From: Burkholderia cepacia GG4 | GTDB lineage: Bacteria > Pseudomonadota > Gammaproteobacteria > Burkholderiales > Burkholderiaceae | NCBI RefSeq assembly: GCF_000292915.1 | Contig: NC_018513.1 | Coordinates: forward strand, 1,674,001 to 1,738,000 | Direction: 5' to 3' | Length of the DNA: 64,000 nt | Shown: positions 11,029 to 19,114 of the stretch, one piece after another | Layout: the number at the start of each line of letters is the position of its first letter | Position numbering within the stretch: the first letter of the stretch is position 1 | Position numbers and translations under genes: made by a program | The notes under the pieces: model-generated | The model's input: only the letters and a program-made list of their open reading frames with translations | Told to the model about the DNA's origin: nothing | Databases searched by the model: none

Positions 11029-11057
11029 GGGAATAAACTCGACGCAGCGGCGGTAAT
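11029..11057 (+). promoter_or_regulatory. Possible ECF-type promoter before the sigma factor gene
   Basis: GGGAATAAA at 11029-11037 looks like an ECF -35 element (GGAATAA-type), and GGTAAT lies about 15 bp downstream. Autoregulation is common for ECF factors. This is only a pattern match. Confidence 0.3.
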
Positions 11058-11142
11058 GTCATCGAGCGCGCACGCTGCCGGTCTGCCCGGGCGCCGGGCG
11101 CGGAACGGGCGCGGCTTCGGCCGCCGGGACCAGGGAGGCCAT

Positions 11143-11784
11143 GTGGGGCAAGCCGGACAGGCGGTCGGCGAGCAGGCAGAGGACGACGCGGCGGCGCGCG
11201 GCGAGCGGTTTCGCGCACTCGTGTTGCCGCACCTCGATGCCGCGTACAACCTCGCGCGCTGGCTGAGCGGGAACGCGGGTGACGCGGACGACGTCGTCCA
11301 GGACGCGTGCATGCGTGCGCTGCGCTTCGTCGATTCGTGCCGTGGCGACAACGCGCGGCCGTGGCTGCTGACGATCGTGCGCCACACCTGGTACACCGAG
11401 TGGCGCCGGCGTACCCACGCGCACGAGGTTGCGCTGCCCGACACGCTCGACGACACGGACGTGCCCGACGACTGGCAGCCGGCGACCGAGGATCCGCTCG
11501 CGCAGCTGCTGCGCGGCGAGAGCGTGCGGCTCGTGAATGCGGCGCTCGCGAAGCTGCCGCCCGAATACCGCGAGGTGCTCGTGCTGCGCGAGATGGAGGA
11601 TTTGAGCTACCGCGAGATCGCGGCGATCGCGGACGTGCCGGTCGGCACCGTGATGTCGCGGCTCGCGCGCGGCCGGCGCCGGCTCGCCGTGCTGCTGGGC
11701 GACACGCAGGCGCCGGCGCCGGAACGCCCAGCCGGGCGTGCATCGACTGGCGGAACCGCATCGGAGGCGATCGATGGACTGTAA
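11143..11784 (+). CDS. ECF-type RNA polymerase sigma factor
   Basis: About 213 residues with sigma region 2 (FRALVLPHLDAAYNLARWLSG, then DADDVVQDACMRAL) and region 4 (ALAKLPPEYREVLVLREMEDLSYREIAAI, then VPVGTVMSRLARGRRRL). It lacks regions 1 and 3, as ECF factors do. I prefer the GTG at 11143 because GGGAGG lies right before it. An in-frame ATG at 11056 would add 29 low-complexity residues and overlap the possible promoter. The last codons overlap the anti-sigma start by 11 bp, which points to translational coupling. The trigger signal is unknown. Confidence 0.85.
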   Translation: MGQAGQAVGEQAEDDAAARGERFRALVLPHLDAAYNLARWLSGNAGDADDVVQDACMRALRFVDSCRGDNARPWLLTIVRHTWYTEWRRRTHAHEVALPDTLDDTDVPDDWQPATEDPLAQLLRGESVRLVNAALAKLPPEYREVLVLREMEDLSYREIAAIADVPVGTVMSRLARGRRRLAVLLGDTQAPAPERPAGRASTGGTASEAIDGL

Positions 11785-12667
11785 CGAAGCACGCGCGTTG
11801 CTGGACGCGGACGTCGACCGCGAACTGTCGGCGCCCGATGCGTTGCGCGTCCAGCGGCATGTCGAAGGGTGCGACTCGTGCCGTCGCGAGCGCGAGCGGA
11901 TCGTCGCGCTGGGGCGGGTCGTGCGCCAGGCCGACTATTACCGGGCGCCGGATGCGCTGCGGGCGAGTGTCCTCGCGGGGCTGCCGGCGGCAGGCGACGT
12001 GCGGGAGCGCGGGCAAGCCCGCGCGGAGCCGCAACCTGAGGCCGCGCCGCGGCCTCGGCCGCGCGGTCGCCGCTGGTTCTCCTGGCCGGGCGGCAGCGGC
12101 GTGGCGACACGTCCGGCACCTGCAGGAGCGGGGCCGCGCGTCGCCGCGCTGCCCGGGCTCGGCTGGGGCGTGGCGCTGCTGGTCGCGCTTGCCGCGGCGG
12201 GCGGGATGACGCTGTCCGCCCGCCATGCCGAAACCGGCCAGACGGTCGACGAACTGGTCGCGAGCCACGTGCGGGCCGGGCTGTCGGCGCGCGACATCGA
12301 CGTGATCTCGACCGACCGTCATACGGTCAAGCCGTGGTTCAACGGCCGGCTCGACTATGCGCCGCCGGTCGAGGACCTGTCGGCGAGCGGCTTCCCGCTC
12401 GCGGGCGGGCGGCTCGACTACGTCGGGCGCCGCCGCGTCGCGGTGCTCGTCTATCGCTACCGGCAGCACGTGATCGACGTGTACGTGCGGCCGGCCGGGG
12501 AAGGGCGGGAGGCCGGGCCCTATGCGACCGTGTCGCAGGGCTACGCGCTCGACCGCTGGGACGCGGCCGGGATGACATGGTGGGCCGTGACCGACGCCGA
12601 GCCGTCGGCGCTGGCCGCGTTCAGGACGGCGCTCGATGCGCGGCTGGGCGGGGCGCGCCGCGAGTGA
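11774..12667 (+). CDS. Zinc-finger anti-sigma factor
   Basis: A 297-residue membrane-bound anti-sigma factor, partner of the preceding ECF factor. The cytosolic N-terminus has the ZAS motif H-x3-C-x2-C (HVEGCDSC, residues about 33-40). A Pro/Arg-rich linker leads to one transmembrane helix near residues 140-160 (GWGVALLVALAAAGGMTL). The periplasmic domain follows (FNGRLDYAPPVEDLSASGFPLAGGRLDY), a fold seen in many proteobacterial anti-sigma proteins. GGAGGCGATCG precedes the ATG inside the sigma gene. It may sense a periplasmic redox or envelope signal; that is an inference. Confidence 0.88.
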   Translation: MDCNEARALLDADVDRELSAPDALRVQRHVEGCDSCRRERERIVALGRVVRQADYYRAPDALRASVLAGLPAAGDVRERGQARAEPQPEAAPRPRPRGRRWFSWPGGSGVATRPAPAGAGPRVAALPGLGWGVALLVALAAAGGMTLSARHAETGQTVDELVASHVRAGLSARDIDVISTDRHTVKPWFNGRLDYAPPVEDLSASGFPLAGGRLDYVGRRRVAVLVYRYRQHVIDVYVRPAGEGREAGPYATVSQGYALDRWDAAGMTWWAVTDAEPSALAAFRTALDARLGGARRE

Positions 12668-12821
12668 CGGCAGGCCCTGCCGCCGTGCCGCGGCGATGCG
12701 CGTGATAGTCCGCCCCCGATTCCGGAGCGGCCGCAGGGGCGTCGTTCGCGCACGCGGCACCGCGGCACCATTCAAGTCTTTGAAAACATGGCCGAATCCG
12801 GTCGGAAATCGTCGATCGGTG

Positions 12822-12850
12822 TTGCGTGCGGCCCGTATCCGGGTTAGAAT
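12822..12850 (+). promoter_or_regulatory. Sigma-70 promoter of rpsF-priB-rpsR-rplI
   Basis: TTGCGT (12822-12827) and TAGAAT (12845-12850) are separated by 17 bp. Transcription would start near 12857, giving a leader of about 60 nt. Confidence 0.75.
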
Positions 12851-12866
12851 CTTCGGCTTCTCACTT

Positions 12867-12894
12867 GCCACACCGGTTCAGACGCCCGGGTGGC
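12867..12894 (+). promoter_or_regulatory. S6:S18-type leader hairpin of rpsF
   Basis: GCCAC, a bulged A, CCGG, a 9-nt loop, CCGG and GTGGC form a stem with a bulge next to CCG. It lies in the rpsF leader. An RNA element with a CCG bulge that binds the S6:S18 complex is known from rpsF leaders of many bacteria. Assignment here is by position and shape only. Confidence 0.45.
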
Positions 12895-12916
12895 TTCAAT
12901 CCACAAGGAGTGTGTA

Positions 12917-13291
12917 ATGCGTCATTACGAAATCGTATTCATCGTGCACCCCGATCAGAGCGAGCAAGTGCCCGCGATGATCGAGCGTTACAAGACCACG
13001 ATCACGACGCACGGCGGTCAGATCCACCGTGTCGAAGACTGGGGCCGTCGCCAACTGGCCTACATGATCGAGAAACTCGCGAAGGCTCACTACGTCTGCA
13101 TGAACATCGAGTGCGACCAGACGACGCTCGACGAACTCGAACACGCGTTCAAGTTCAACGACGCCGTGCTGCGTCACCTCATCGTCAAGATGAAGAAGGC
13201 CGAGACCGGCCCGTCGCCGATGATGAAGGAAGTTCAGCGCGAAGAAGCCAAGAAGGCGGCCGCAGCTCAGCCGACCGAAGCGCAGGCTTAA
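12917..13291 (+). CDS. rpsF: 30S ribosomal protein S6
   Basis: A 124-residue S6, starting [20 protein letters not shown], with the conserved [17 protein letters not shown] segment at about 44-60 and [14 protein letters not shown] near 93-106. The Lys/Ala/Gln-rich tail is common in betaproteobacteria. It binds S18 on the 30S platform. AAGGAGTGTGTA precedes the ATG. It heads the rpsF-priB-rpsR-rplI operon. Confidence 0.97.
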   Translation: MRHYEIVFIVHPDQSEQVPAMIERYKTTITTHGGQIHRVEDWGRRQLAYMIEKLAKAHYVCMNIECDQTTLDELEHAFKFNDAVLRHLIVKMKKAETGPSPMMKEVQREEAKKAAAAQPTEAQA

Positions 13292-13331
13292 GTTCGTCAT
13301 TCATTAAGCCATCAAGGAGCGCGTCACTCCC

Positions 13332-13631
13332 GTGAACAGGTTGCAATTGAAGGCGAGCGTCGTCGAACGCGCCCCGGTGCGATATACGCCGGCGGGTGTT
13401 CCGATCGCAAGCGCCACGTTGCATCACCGCACGGAAGTCGTCGAAGCAGGCATTCCCCGTCAGGTCGAAATGACGATCGAGGCGGTGGCGGCCGGTGAGG
13501 CGAGCGGCAGGCTGGAAAGCCGTGAAATGGGCGTCGAAACGCTGTTCACGGGCTTCCTGGCAAAGAAAAGCCGCAACGCGAGAACCTTGGTGTTTCACAT
13601 CACAGCATTGCAGGACATTGGAAAGGACTGA
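13332..13631 (+). CDS. priB: Primosomal replication protein N (PriB)
   Basis: A 99-residue single OB-fold protein that binds single-stranded DNA and helps PriA reload DnaB at stalled forks. It shows the SSB-like pattern [31 protein letters not shown] and ends [15 protein letters not shown] start at 13332 follows CAAGGAGCG at a longer than usual distance. Its position between rpsF and rpsR is conserved in beta- and gammaproteobacteria. dnaB, whose product PriB helps load, lies just downstream. Confidence 0.93.
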
Positions 13632-13635
13632 AATC

Positions 13636-13911
13636 ATGCCCCGCCCGACTGGTAAGAAATTCGACAAGCGTCGTCAGCAACAAAACCCGCTCTTCAAGCG
13701 CAAGAAGTTCTGCCGTTTCACGGCTGCCGGCGTCGAGCAGATCGACTACAAGGACACGGAAACGCTGAAGGACTTCATCGGCGAAAACGGCAAGATCACG
13801 CCGGCTCGTCTGACGGGTACGAAGGCGCACTATCAGCGTCAGCTCGACACGGCAATCAAGCGTGCGCGTTTCCTCGCGCTGCTGCCGTACACCGATCAGC
13901 ACAAGGCGTAA
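13636..13911 (+). CDS. rpsR: 30S ribosomal protein S18
   Basis: A 91-residue S18 with the family core [21 protein letters not shown] and [18 protein letters not shown]. It partners S6 on the 30S platform. It starts 4 bp after the priB stop, so it is cotranslated with it. Confidence 0.97.
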
Positions 13912-13938
13912 CTCGGCGACGCCATAAGGAGAATTCGA

Positions 13939-14391
13939 ATGCAAATCATTCTGTTGGAAAAAGTCGCCAATCTGGGCAACCTCGGCGATATCGTCAAGGT
14001 CAAGGACGGTTACGCTCGCAACTTCCTGATCCCGAACCGCAAGGCTCGCCGTGCAACGAAGGAAGCGATCGCCGAATTCGAAGTTCGCCGCGCTGAACTC
14101 GAAAAGATCGCAGCTGAAAAGCTGGCAGCATCGCAGGTAGTTGGCGAGAAGCTGAACGGCCAGTCGTTCGAAATCACGCAGAAGTCGGGCGTTGACGGCC
14201 GTCTGTTCGGCTCGGTCACGAACGGCGACGTCGCGGAACTGCTGAAGAAGGCAGGTTTCGAAGTCGAGAAGCTGCAAGTTCGCATGCCGGAAGGCCCGCT
14301 GAAGATGATCGGCGAGCACGTCGTTCAAGTCGCGCTGCACACGGACGTCGTCGTCGACGTCACGATCAACGTGATTGGCGACCACGCGTAA
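13939..14391 (+). CDS. rplI: 50S ribosomal protein L9
   Basis: A 150-residue L9 with the signature [26 protein letters not shown] segment (residues 11-33, glycine-rich start), the long central helix ([17 protein letters not shown]) and the C-terminal RNA-binding domain ending [10 protein letters not shown]. Last gene of the operon; a T-rich hairpin follows. Confidence 0.97.
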   Translation: MQIILLEKVANLGNLGDIVKVKDGYARNFLIPNRKARRATKEAIAEFEVRRAELEKIAAEKLAASQVVGEKLNGQSFEITQKSGVDGRLFGSVTNGDVAELLKKAGFEVEKLQVRMPEGPLKMIGEHVVQVALHTDVVVDVTINVIGDHA

Positions 14392-14433
14392 GCGTACGCA
14401 AGCTTGCCGGGCGGCTTCCGCTGTCCGGACAAG

Positions 14434-14469
14434 GGCAGGCGCCCGGGCAACCGGGGCCTGCCTTTTTTA
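14434..14469 (+). terminator. Terminator of the rpsF-rplI operon
   Basis: GGCAGGCGCCCGG pairs with CCGGGGCCTGCC (one offset base) and is followed by TTTTTTATT. Confidence 0.85.
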
Positions 14470-14516
14470 TTGCCCGATCGCCGGCGAGCGGTATGGCGCC
14501 GTCCTGTGTAATTCGC

Positions 14517-14522
14517 GATAAT
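14517..14522 (+). promoter_or_regulatory. -10 element of dnaB (apparently leaderless)
   Basis: GATAAT ends 8 bp before the dnaB ATG at 14531, with no ribosome-binding site between them. Expected +1 is at or next to the start codon. Confidence 0.5.
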
Positions 14523-14530
14523 CCCAACCC

Positions 14531-15913
14531 ATGAACGCGCCGCAAGATCCTCAAATCGAATCGCTGAAAGTCCCGCCGCATTCGGTCGAAGCCGAACAGT
14601 CGGTGCTCGGCGGCCTGTTGCTCGACAACGCGGCATGGGACCGGATTGCCGACTTCCTGTCGCAGGGCGACTTCTACCGTTACGACCACCGGATCATCTA
14701 CGAGCACATCGGCCGGCTGATCTCGTCGACGCGCCCGGCCGACGTCGTGACCGTATACGAAGCGCTGACCACGTCCGGCAAGGCCGACGACGTCGGCGGG
14801 CTCGCATACCTGAACGCACTCGCACAGAACACGCCGAGCGCCGCGAACATCCGGCGCTATGCGGAAATCGTGCGCGACCGCGCGGTGCTGCGCCGGCTCG
14901 TGTCGGTCGCCGACGAAATCTCGGCCGACGCGTTCAATCCGCAGGGCAAGGAAGTCCGCCAGCTGCTCGACGAGGCCGAGTCGAAGGTGTTCTCGATCGC
15001 CGAAGAGGGCGCGCGCGGCAACCAGGGCTTCCTCGAGATCGGCCCGCTGCTCACGCAGGTCGTCGAGCGCATCGACACGCTGTACCACACCGCGAACCCG
15101 AGCGACGTCACGGGCACGCCGACTGGCTTCGTCGACCTCGACCGGATGACGTCCGGGATGCACGGCGGCGAACTGATCATCGTCGCAGGGCGCCCGTCGA
15201 TGGGTAAGACGGCGTTCTCGATGAACATCGGCGAATACGTTGCGGTCGAGTACGGGCTGCCGGTCGCGGTGTTCTCGATGGAAATGCCGGGCACCCAGCT
15301 CGTGATGCGTATGCTCGGCTCGATCGGCCGGCTCGACCAGCACCGGATGCGTACCGGCCGCCTGACGGACGAGGACTGGCCGAAGCTGACGCATGCGGTG
15401 CAGAAGATGAGCGAGGCGCAGCTGTTCATCGACGAGACGGGCGGCCTGAACCCGATGGAATTGCGCTCGCGCGCGCGCCGTCTGGCGCGCCAGTGCGGCA
15501 AGCTCGGCCTGATCATCGTCGACTACCTGCAGCTGATGTCGGGTTCGTCGCAGGGCGAGAACCGCGCGACCGAAATCTCGGAAATCTCGCGATCGCTGAA
15601 GAGCCTCGCGAAGGAACTCGACGTGCCGGTGATCGCGCTGTCGCAGCTGAACCGCGGCCTCGAACAGCGTCCGAACAAACGTCCGGTGATGTCGGACTTG
15701 CGTGAATCGGGCGCAATCGAACAGGATGCGGACGTGATCCTGTTCATCTACCGCGACGAAGTCTACAACCCGGACAGCCCCGACAAGGGCACGGCCGAAA
15801 TCATCATCGGCAAGCAGCGTAACGGTCCGATCGGCCCCGTTCGGCTCACGTTCCTGGGGCAATTCACGAAGTTCGACAATTTTGCGGGGGCGCAGACGTT
15901 CTACGGCGAGTAA
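14531..15913 (+). CDS. dnaB: Replicative DNA helicase DnaB
   Basis: A 460-residue hexameric 5'-3' helicase. The N-terminal collar domain starts HSVEAEQSVLGGLLLDNAAWD (from about residue 20). The RecA-like motor has Walker A GRPSMGKTAF near 220-229, Walker B LIIVDYLQLM near 324-333, and the conserved DLRESGAIEQDADVILFIYRDE near 385-406. The length is normal and there is no intein. It has its own -10 box after the rplI terminator and appears to be a separate transcript. Confidence 0.97.
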   Translation: MNAPQDPQIESLKVPPHSVEAEQSVLGGLLLDNAAWDRIADFLSQGDFYRYDHRIIYEHIGRLISSTRPADVVTVYEALTTSGKADDVGGLAYLNALAQNTPSAANIRRYAEIVRDRAVLRRLVSVADEISADAFNPQGKEVRQLLDEAESKVFSIAEEGARGNQGFLEIGPLLTQVVERIDTLYHTANPSDVTGTPTGFVDLDRMTSGMHGGELIIVAGRPSMGKTAFSMNIGEYVAVEYGLPVAVFSMEMPGTQLVMRMLGSIGRLDQHRMRTGRLTDEDWPKLTHAVQKMSEAQLFIDETGGLNPMELRSRARRLARQCGKLGLIIVDYLQLMSGSSQGENRATEISEISRSLKSLAKELDVPVIALSQLNRGLEQRPNKRPVMSDLRESGAIEQDADVILFIYRDEVYNPDSPDKGTAEIIIGKQRNGPIGPVRLTFLGQFTKFDNFAGAQTFYGE

Positions 15914-15990
15914 CGCCGGTTGTAAAGCCCTAAATCGCCAAACGTTGTATCCAATCCCGGCGCGCGCACGTGCGCGCGTCGCGTCGCGAC

Positions 15991-16019
15991 CGAAAACGGT
16001 ACAATGTCGCCCGTTTTCG
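15991..16019 (+). promoter_or_regulatory. Promoter with a 9-bp inverted repeat around its -10 box
   Basis: CGAAAACGG (15991-15999) and its exact complement CCGTTTTCG (16011-16019) flank TACAATGTCGC. TACAAT (16000-16005) is a good -10 box for the DUF47-pit operon, so a protein on the repeat would cover the promoter. Confidence 0.55.
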
Positions 16020-16036
16020 TGACAGTAGTTTGACAA
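16019..16036 (-). promoter_or_regulatory. Pho-box-like site over the start of DUF47-pit
   Basis: Read on the minus strand, TTGTCAAACTACTGTCAC matches the Pho box CTGTCAT-AWAW-CTGTCAY at most positions, with the two TGTCA units 11 bp apart. It lies just after the expected +1, a place suited to repression by PhoB. In Sinorhizobium meliloti the equivalent orfA-pit pair is repressed by PhoB. Confidence 0.5.
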
Positions 16037-16051
16037 TCTCTCAGGAATCCC

Positions 16052-16678
16052 ATGTTCGGTCGATTCATGCCCACCGAGGGCAAGTTCTTTGAACTTTTCA
16101 ATGCGCACGCGAAGTACATCGTTTCCGGTGGTCGCGAGCTCGAACTGCTAATCGACAATCTCGCCGACGCCGAGATTCACAAGCAAAATGTGCAAACCGC
16201 CGAGAAGGCCGCTGACAAGCTCACGCATGAAGCGATCGATCTGCTGCACAAGACTTTCATCACGCCGCTCGATCGCGACGAGATCCACAAGCTGATCACG
16301 ACGATGGACGACATCCTCGACCTGATGGAAGACGTCGCGACGGCGGTGTCGCTGTACGACGTGCAGTCCGTCACGTCCGAGGCGAGCCAGCTCGCGCACA
16401 TCGTCACGCAGTCGGCGCAACACGTGCAGCAGGCCGTCGGGTTGCTGTCCGACATGAAGCAGTCGGCGCAAATCCTCAAGCAGTGCGAGGAGATCGACCG
16501 CTGGGAGTCGGAGGCCGATCGCGTGCTGCGCGCGGCGATGTCGAAGCTGTTCCGCGAGGAAGACGACGTGAAGACGCTCATCAAGCTGAAGGCGATCTAC
16601 GAGCTGCTCGAAGAGATCACCGACAAGTGCGAGGACGTCGCGAACATCATCGAAGGCATCGTGCTGGAAAACGCCTGA
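16052..16678 (+). CDS. DUF47 (PhoU-like) Pit accessory protein
   Basis: A 208-residue all-helical protein of the DUF47/PitA-accessory family: FGRFMPTEGKFFELFNAH at the start, ELLIDNLADAEIHKQNVQTAE, then EAIDLLHKTFITPLDRDEIHKLITTMDDILDLMEDVA, and ITDKCEDVANIIEGIVLENA at the end. The acidic patches are typical PhoU metal-binding motifs (E/D-x3-D). It is cytosolic and believed to control the Pit transporter next to it (10-bp gap). Two regulatory sites precede it. The start at 16052 lacks a strong SD (CAGGAATCCC). Confidence 0.92.
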   Translation: MFGRFMPTEGKFFELFNAHAKYIVSGGRELELLIDNLADAEIHKQNVQTAEKAADKLTHEAIDLLHKTFITPLDRDEIHKLITTMDDILDLMEDVATAVSLYDVQSVTSEASQLAHIVTQSAQHVQQAVGLLSDMKQSAQILKQCEEIDRWESEADRVLRAAMSKLFREEDDVKTLIKLKAIYELLEEITDKCEDVANIIEGIVLENA

Positions 16679-16688
16679 GCGGATCACG

Positions 16689-17699
16689 ATGCATTCGATA
16701 CAACTCGCCCTATGGATGGTCGCGACGCTGGTGCTCGTCGCGCTCGTATTCGACTTCATGAACGGCTTTCACGACGCAGCGAACTCGATCGCCACCGTCG
16801 TGTCGACCGGGGTGCTGAAGCCCCAGCAGGCCGTGGTGTTCGCGGCCGCGTTCAACGTCATCGCGTATTTCATCTTCCACCTGAAGGTTGCACAGACGGT
16901 CGGCAAAGGCACGATCGATCCCGAGATCGTCGACCACTATGTCGTGTTCGGCGCGCTGGTCGGTGCGATCGGCTGGAACGTGATCACCTGGTACTATGGG
17001 ATCCCGTCGAGCTCGTCGCACGCGCTGATCGGCGGCCTCGTCGGCGCGGCGCTCGCGAAGTCGGGCTGGAGCTCGCTGAACATCGACGGGCTGCTGAAGA
17101 CGATTGCGTTCATCTTCATTTCGCCGCTGCTCGGTTTCATCCTCGGTTCGCTGTTCATGCTCGGCGTGTCGTGGCTGTACTTCCGTACCGCGCCCAGCAA
17201 GGTCGACCGGCGCTTCCGCCGGCTGCAGCTGCTGTCGGCTGGCCTGTACAGCCTGGGCCACGGCGGTAACGACGCGCAGAAGACGATCGGCATCATCTGG
17301 ATGCTGCTGATCGCGAGTGGCTACGCGTCGGCAACCGCCGATGCGCCGCCGGCATGGGTGATCGGCGCATGCTACTTGTCGATGGGTCTCGGCACGCTGT
17401 TCGGCGGCTGGCGCATCGTGCGCACGATGGGCCAGAAGATCACGAAGCTCAAGCCGGTCGGCGGTTTCTGTGCCGAAAGCGGCGGGGCGATCACGCTGTT
17501 CATCGCGTCGTTCCTCGGCATTCCGGTGTCGACCACGCACACGATCACCGGTGCGATCGTCGGTGTCGGCGCGACGCAGAAGCTGTCGGCCGTGCGCTGG
17601 GGCGTCGCCGGCAACATCGTCTGGGCCTGGGTGCTGACGCTGCCGGCGTCCGCGTTGTTCGCGGCCGGCGGATGGTGGCTCGGACACCAGATCTTCTGA
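16689..17699 (+). CDS. pit: Low-affinity inorganic phosphate transporter, PiT family
   Basis: A 336-residue inner-membrane protein with about ten helices. Both copies of the PiT signature are present: DFMNGFHDAANSIATVVSTG near residues 18-37 and LGHGGNDAQKTIGI near 189-202. The second half also has IPVSTTHTITGAIVGVG near 279-295, matching IPSSSSHALIGGLVGAAL in the first half, the inverted repeat of the family. It should bring in phosphate (as metal-phosphate) with protons. Second gene of the DUF47-pit operon. Confidence 0.95.
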   Translation: MHSIQLALWMVATLVLVALVFDFMNGFHDAANSIATVVSTGVLKPQQAVVFAAAFNVIAYFIFHLKVAQTVGKGTIDPEIVDHYVVFGALVGAIGWNVITWYYGIPSSSSHALIGGLVGAALAKSGWSSLNIDGLLKTIAFIFISPLLGFILGSLFMLGVSWLYFRTAPSKVDRRFRRLQLLSAGLYSLGHGGNDAQKTIGIIWMLLIASGYASATADAPPAWVIGACYLSMGLGTLFGGWRIVRTMGQKITKLKPVGGFCAESGGAITLFIASFLGIPVSTTHTITGAIVGVGATQKLSAVRWGVAGNIVWAWVLTLPASALFAAGGWWLGHQIF

Positions 17700-17724
17700 T
17701 TCCGACGCTGCCGGATCGACACGC

Positions 17725-17764
17725 AATGCGCCGCAAACCGACAGGTTGCGGCGCATTTTCTTTG
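17725..17764 (+). terminator. Terminator of DUF47-pit
   Basis: AATGCGCCGCAA(A)CC pairs with GGTTGCGGCGCATT (one bulged A, loop GACA), followed by TTCTTT. Confidence 0.8.
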
Positions 17765-17817
17765 GTGGTCGGGAAAGGTGCGGCGAATGGCGGGACCCTC
17801 GCCGCGGATGAAGCCGG

Positions 17818-18879
17818 TCAGTAACTGCCGTTCGCGAAGCGGGCGATCGGATCGTCCGCGGTGCCGGTGCGCGGGCTGACCGGCGCGGATTGCGTCGACG
17901 CACGCAACACCTGCACCGGTTCGGTGTTGCGCGGTGACGGCGCGGCGGCCGAGGGTGGCGGTTCCGCATCGAACGAAGCAGCCTGGGCGGCCGTCAGCGC
18001 AGTGGTCGGAATCTGCGTACCGGTCTCGGTCGGGCCGGCCGGCGCTGCATTCGCCGTCATGGCGGTCAGGTCGCCATTCGCGGGGGTTGCCTGCTGCTGC
18101 GCCGCCTGCATGCGCGACGGCGGCGGTTCGTACGGATCGCTGGCGGGCGCGGCTGCCGGAGCAACCGCCACGGCCGATACGACCGGTGCGGCTTGCATGA
18201 CCAGCGCGGGCGACGGCGCTACGCTGGCCTGAGACGAAGCATAGGCGGGCTGCCGCGAGGCGGCGGCAGCGACGACGGGGGCGGCCGCCGGCGCGTCGCG
18301 CCGTGCCTCGTAGGTCGGCGCATCGAACGGCGCCGGCGTCCCGCGCGGCGGCGCGACGCGGCGAATGCCGTCGAAGCGCTTGGCCCAGTACGGGTTCGTC
18401 AGATAGTCGAGGCGCACGGTGCCGCCCGTCGACGGCGCATTGACGAAGCGCAGCTTGCCGACATAGATGCCGACGTGCGAATGCGGGCGGCCGGTCGTGT
18501 TGAAGAAGATCAGGTCGCCCGGCGCGACCTGGTCGGGGTCGATCGATACGCCGCGGCTGCTCATGTCCGAGGTCGTGCGCGGCAGGTTGACGTCGGCCGC
18601 GCGCCCGATCACGTAACGCACGAGCCCGCTGCAGTCGAAGCCGCTGGTGGGCGTGTTGCCGCCCCAGCGATACGGCACGCCGACGAGGCTCATCGCCTGG
18701 ATCGAGATTTCCTCCTGGCCGACGCTGTGGTCGACGAATTTCGGGAAATTGGCGGGCGCCGGGAACGCGCGCGGCGTCGTGATCGTCATGCCCGACGTGC
18801 GCGATGCCGACTGCGGCGGCACGCTGGAGCAGGCCGCGAGCAGTGAAACGACGGCGACGGGAACCCAGATTCGAAGCAT
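17818..18879 (-). CDS. NlpC/P60 (C40) cell wall endopeptidase lipoprotein with a long disordered tail
   Basis: A 353-residue lipoprotein (lipobox LLAAC at residues 13-17). The NlpC/P60 domain spans about 55-175. The catalytic Cys is in TSGFDCSGLVRYV near residue 82 and the His in RPHSHVGIYVGKL near 130. The C40 family hydrolyses D-Glu-DAP bonds in peptidoglycan peptides. From about residue 178 to the end the protein is Ala/Pro/Thr/Ser-rich low-complexity sequence, longer than the enzyme domain. It would be periplasmic, anchored in the outer membrane. No operon partner is evident. Confidence 0.88.
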   Translation of the reverse strand: MLRIWVPVAVVSLLAACSSVPPQSASRTSGMTITTPRAFPAPANFPKFVDHSVGQEEISIQAMSLVGVPYRWGGNTPTSGFDCSGLVRYVIGRAADVNLPRTTSDMSSRGVSIDPDQVAPGDLIFFNTTGRPHSHVGIYVGKLRFVNAPSTGGTVRLDYLTNPYWAKRFDGIRRVAPPRGTPAPFDAPTYEARRDAPAAAPVVAAAASRQPAYASSQASVAPSPALVMQAAPVVSAVAVAPAAAPASDPYEPPPSRMQAAQQQATPANGDLTAMTANAAPAGPTETGTQIPTTALTAAQAASFDAEPPPSAAAPSPRNTEPVQVLRASTQSAPVSPRTGTADDPIARFANGSY

Positions 18880-19053
18880 GACAAGGCGGACGAGCGCGGT
18901 GCGCGCGAATCGTATGACAACAGACAGACCCGATGGTAGACGCTCCGGCGGGGCTTAAGCAACCATTCCTGAGAATTTACTTGAAGTTTCGCGCGTAAGT
19001 GGGGTTGTTGCGTAACGAAGCGTGACCAACGTTTCCGACCCCAAAAATAAAAA

Positions 19054-19077
19054 CGGCGCTCCGGAAACGGAGCGCCG
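19054..19077 (-). terminator. Terminator of the phoH-like gene
   Basis: Perfect 10-bp stem CGGCGCTCCG, loop GAAA, then its complement; the minus-strand 3' side is TTTTTATTTTTGG. Confidence 0.9.
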
Positions 19078-19114
19078 CAGGCGTCGCATGCCGGCGAGCG
19101 GCCGGCGTGCCGCG

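Noticed and set aside
9992..12871. A 959-codon minus-strand open frame over the LysR and sigma factor genes
   Set aside because: Low-complexity Arg/Ala/Pro sequence opposite well-supported genes; no ribosome-binding site or domain.
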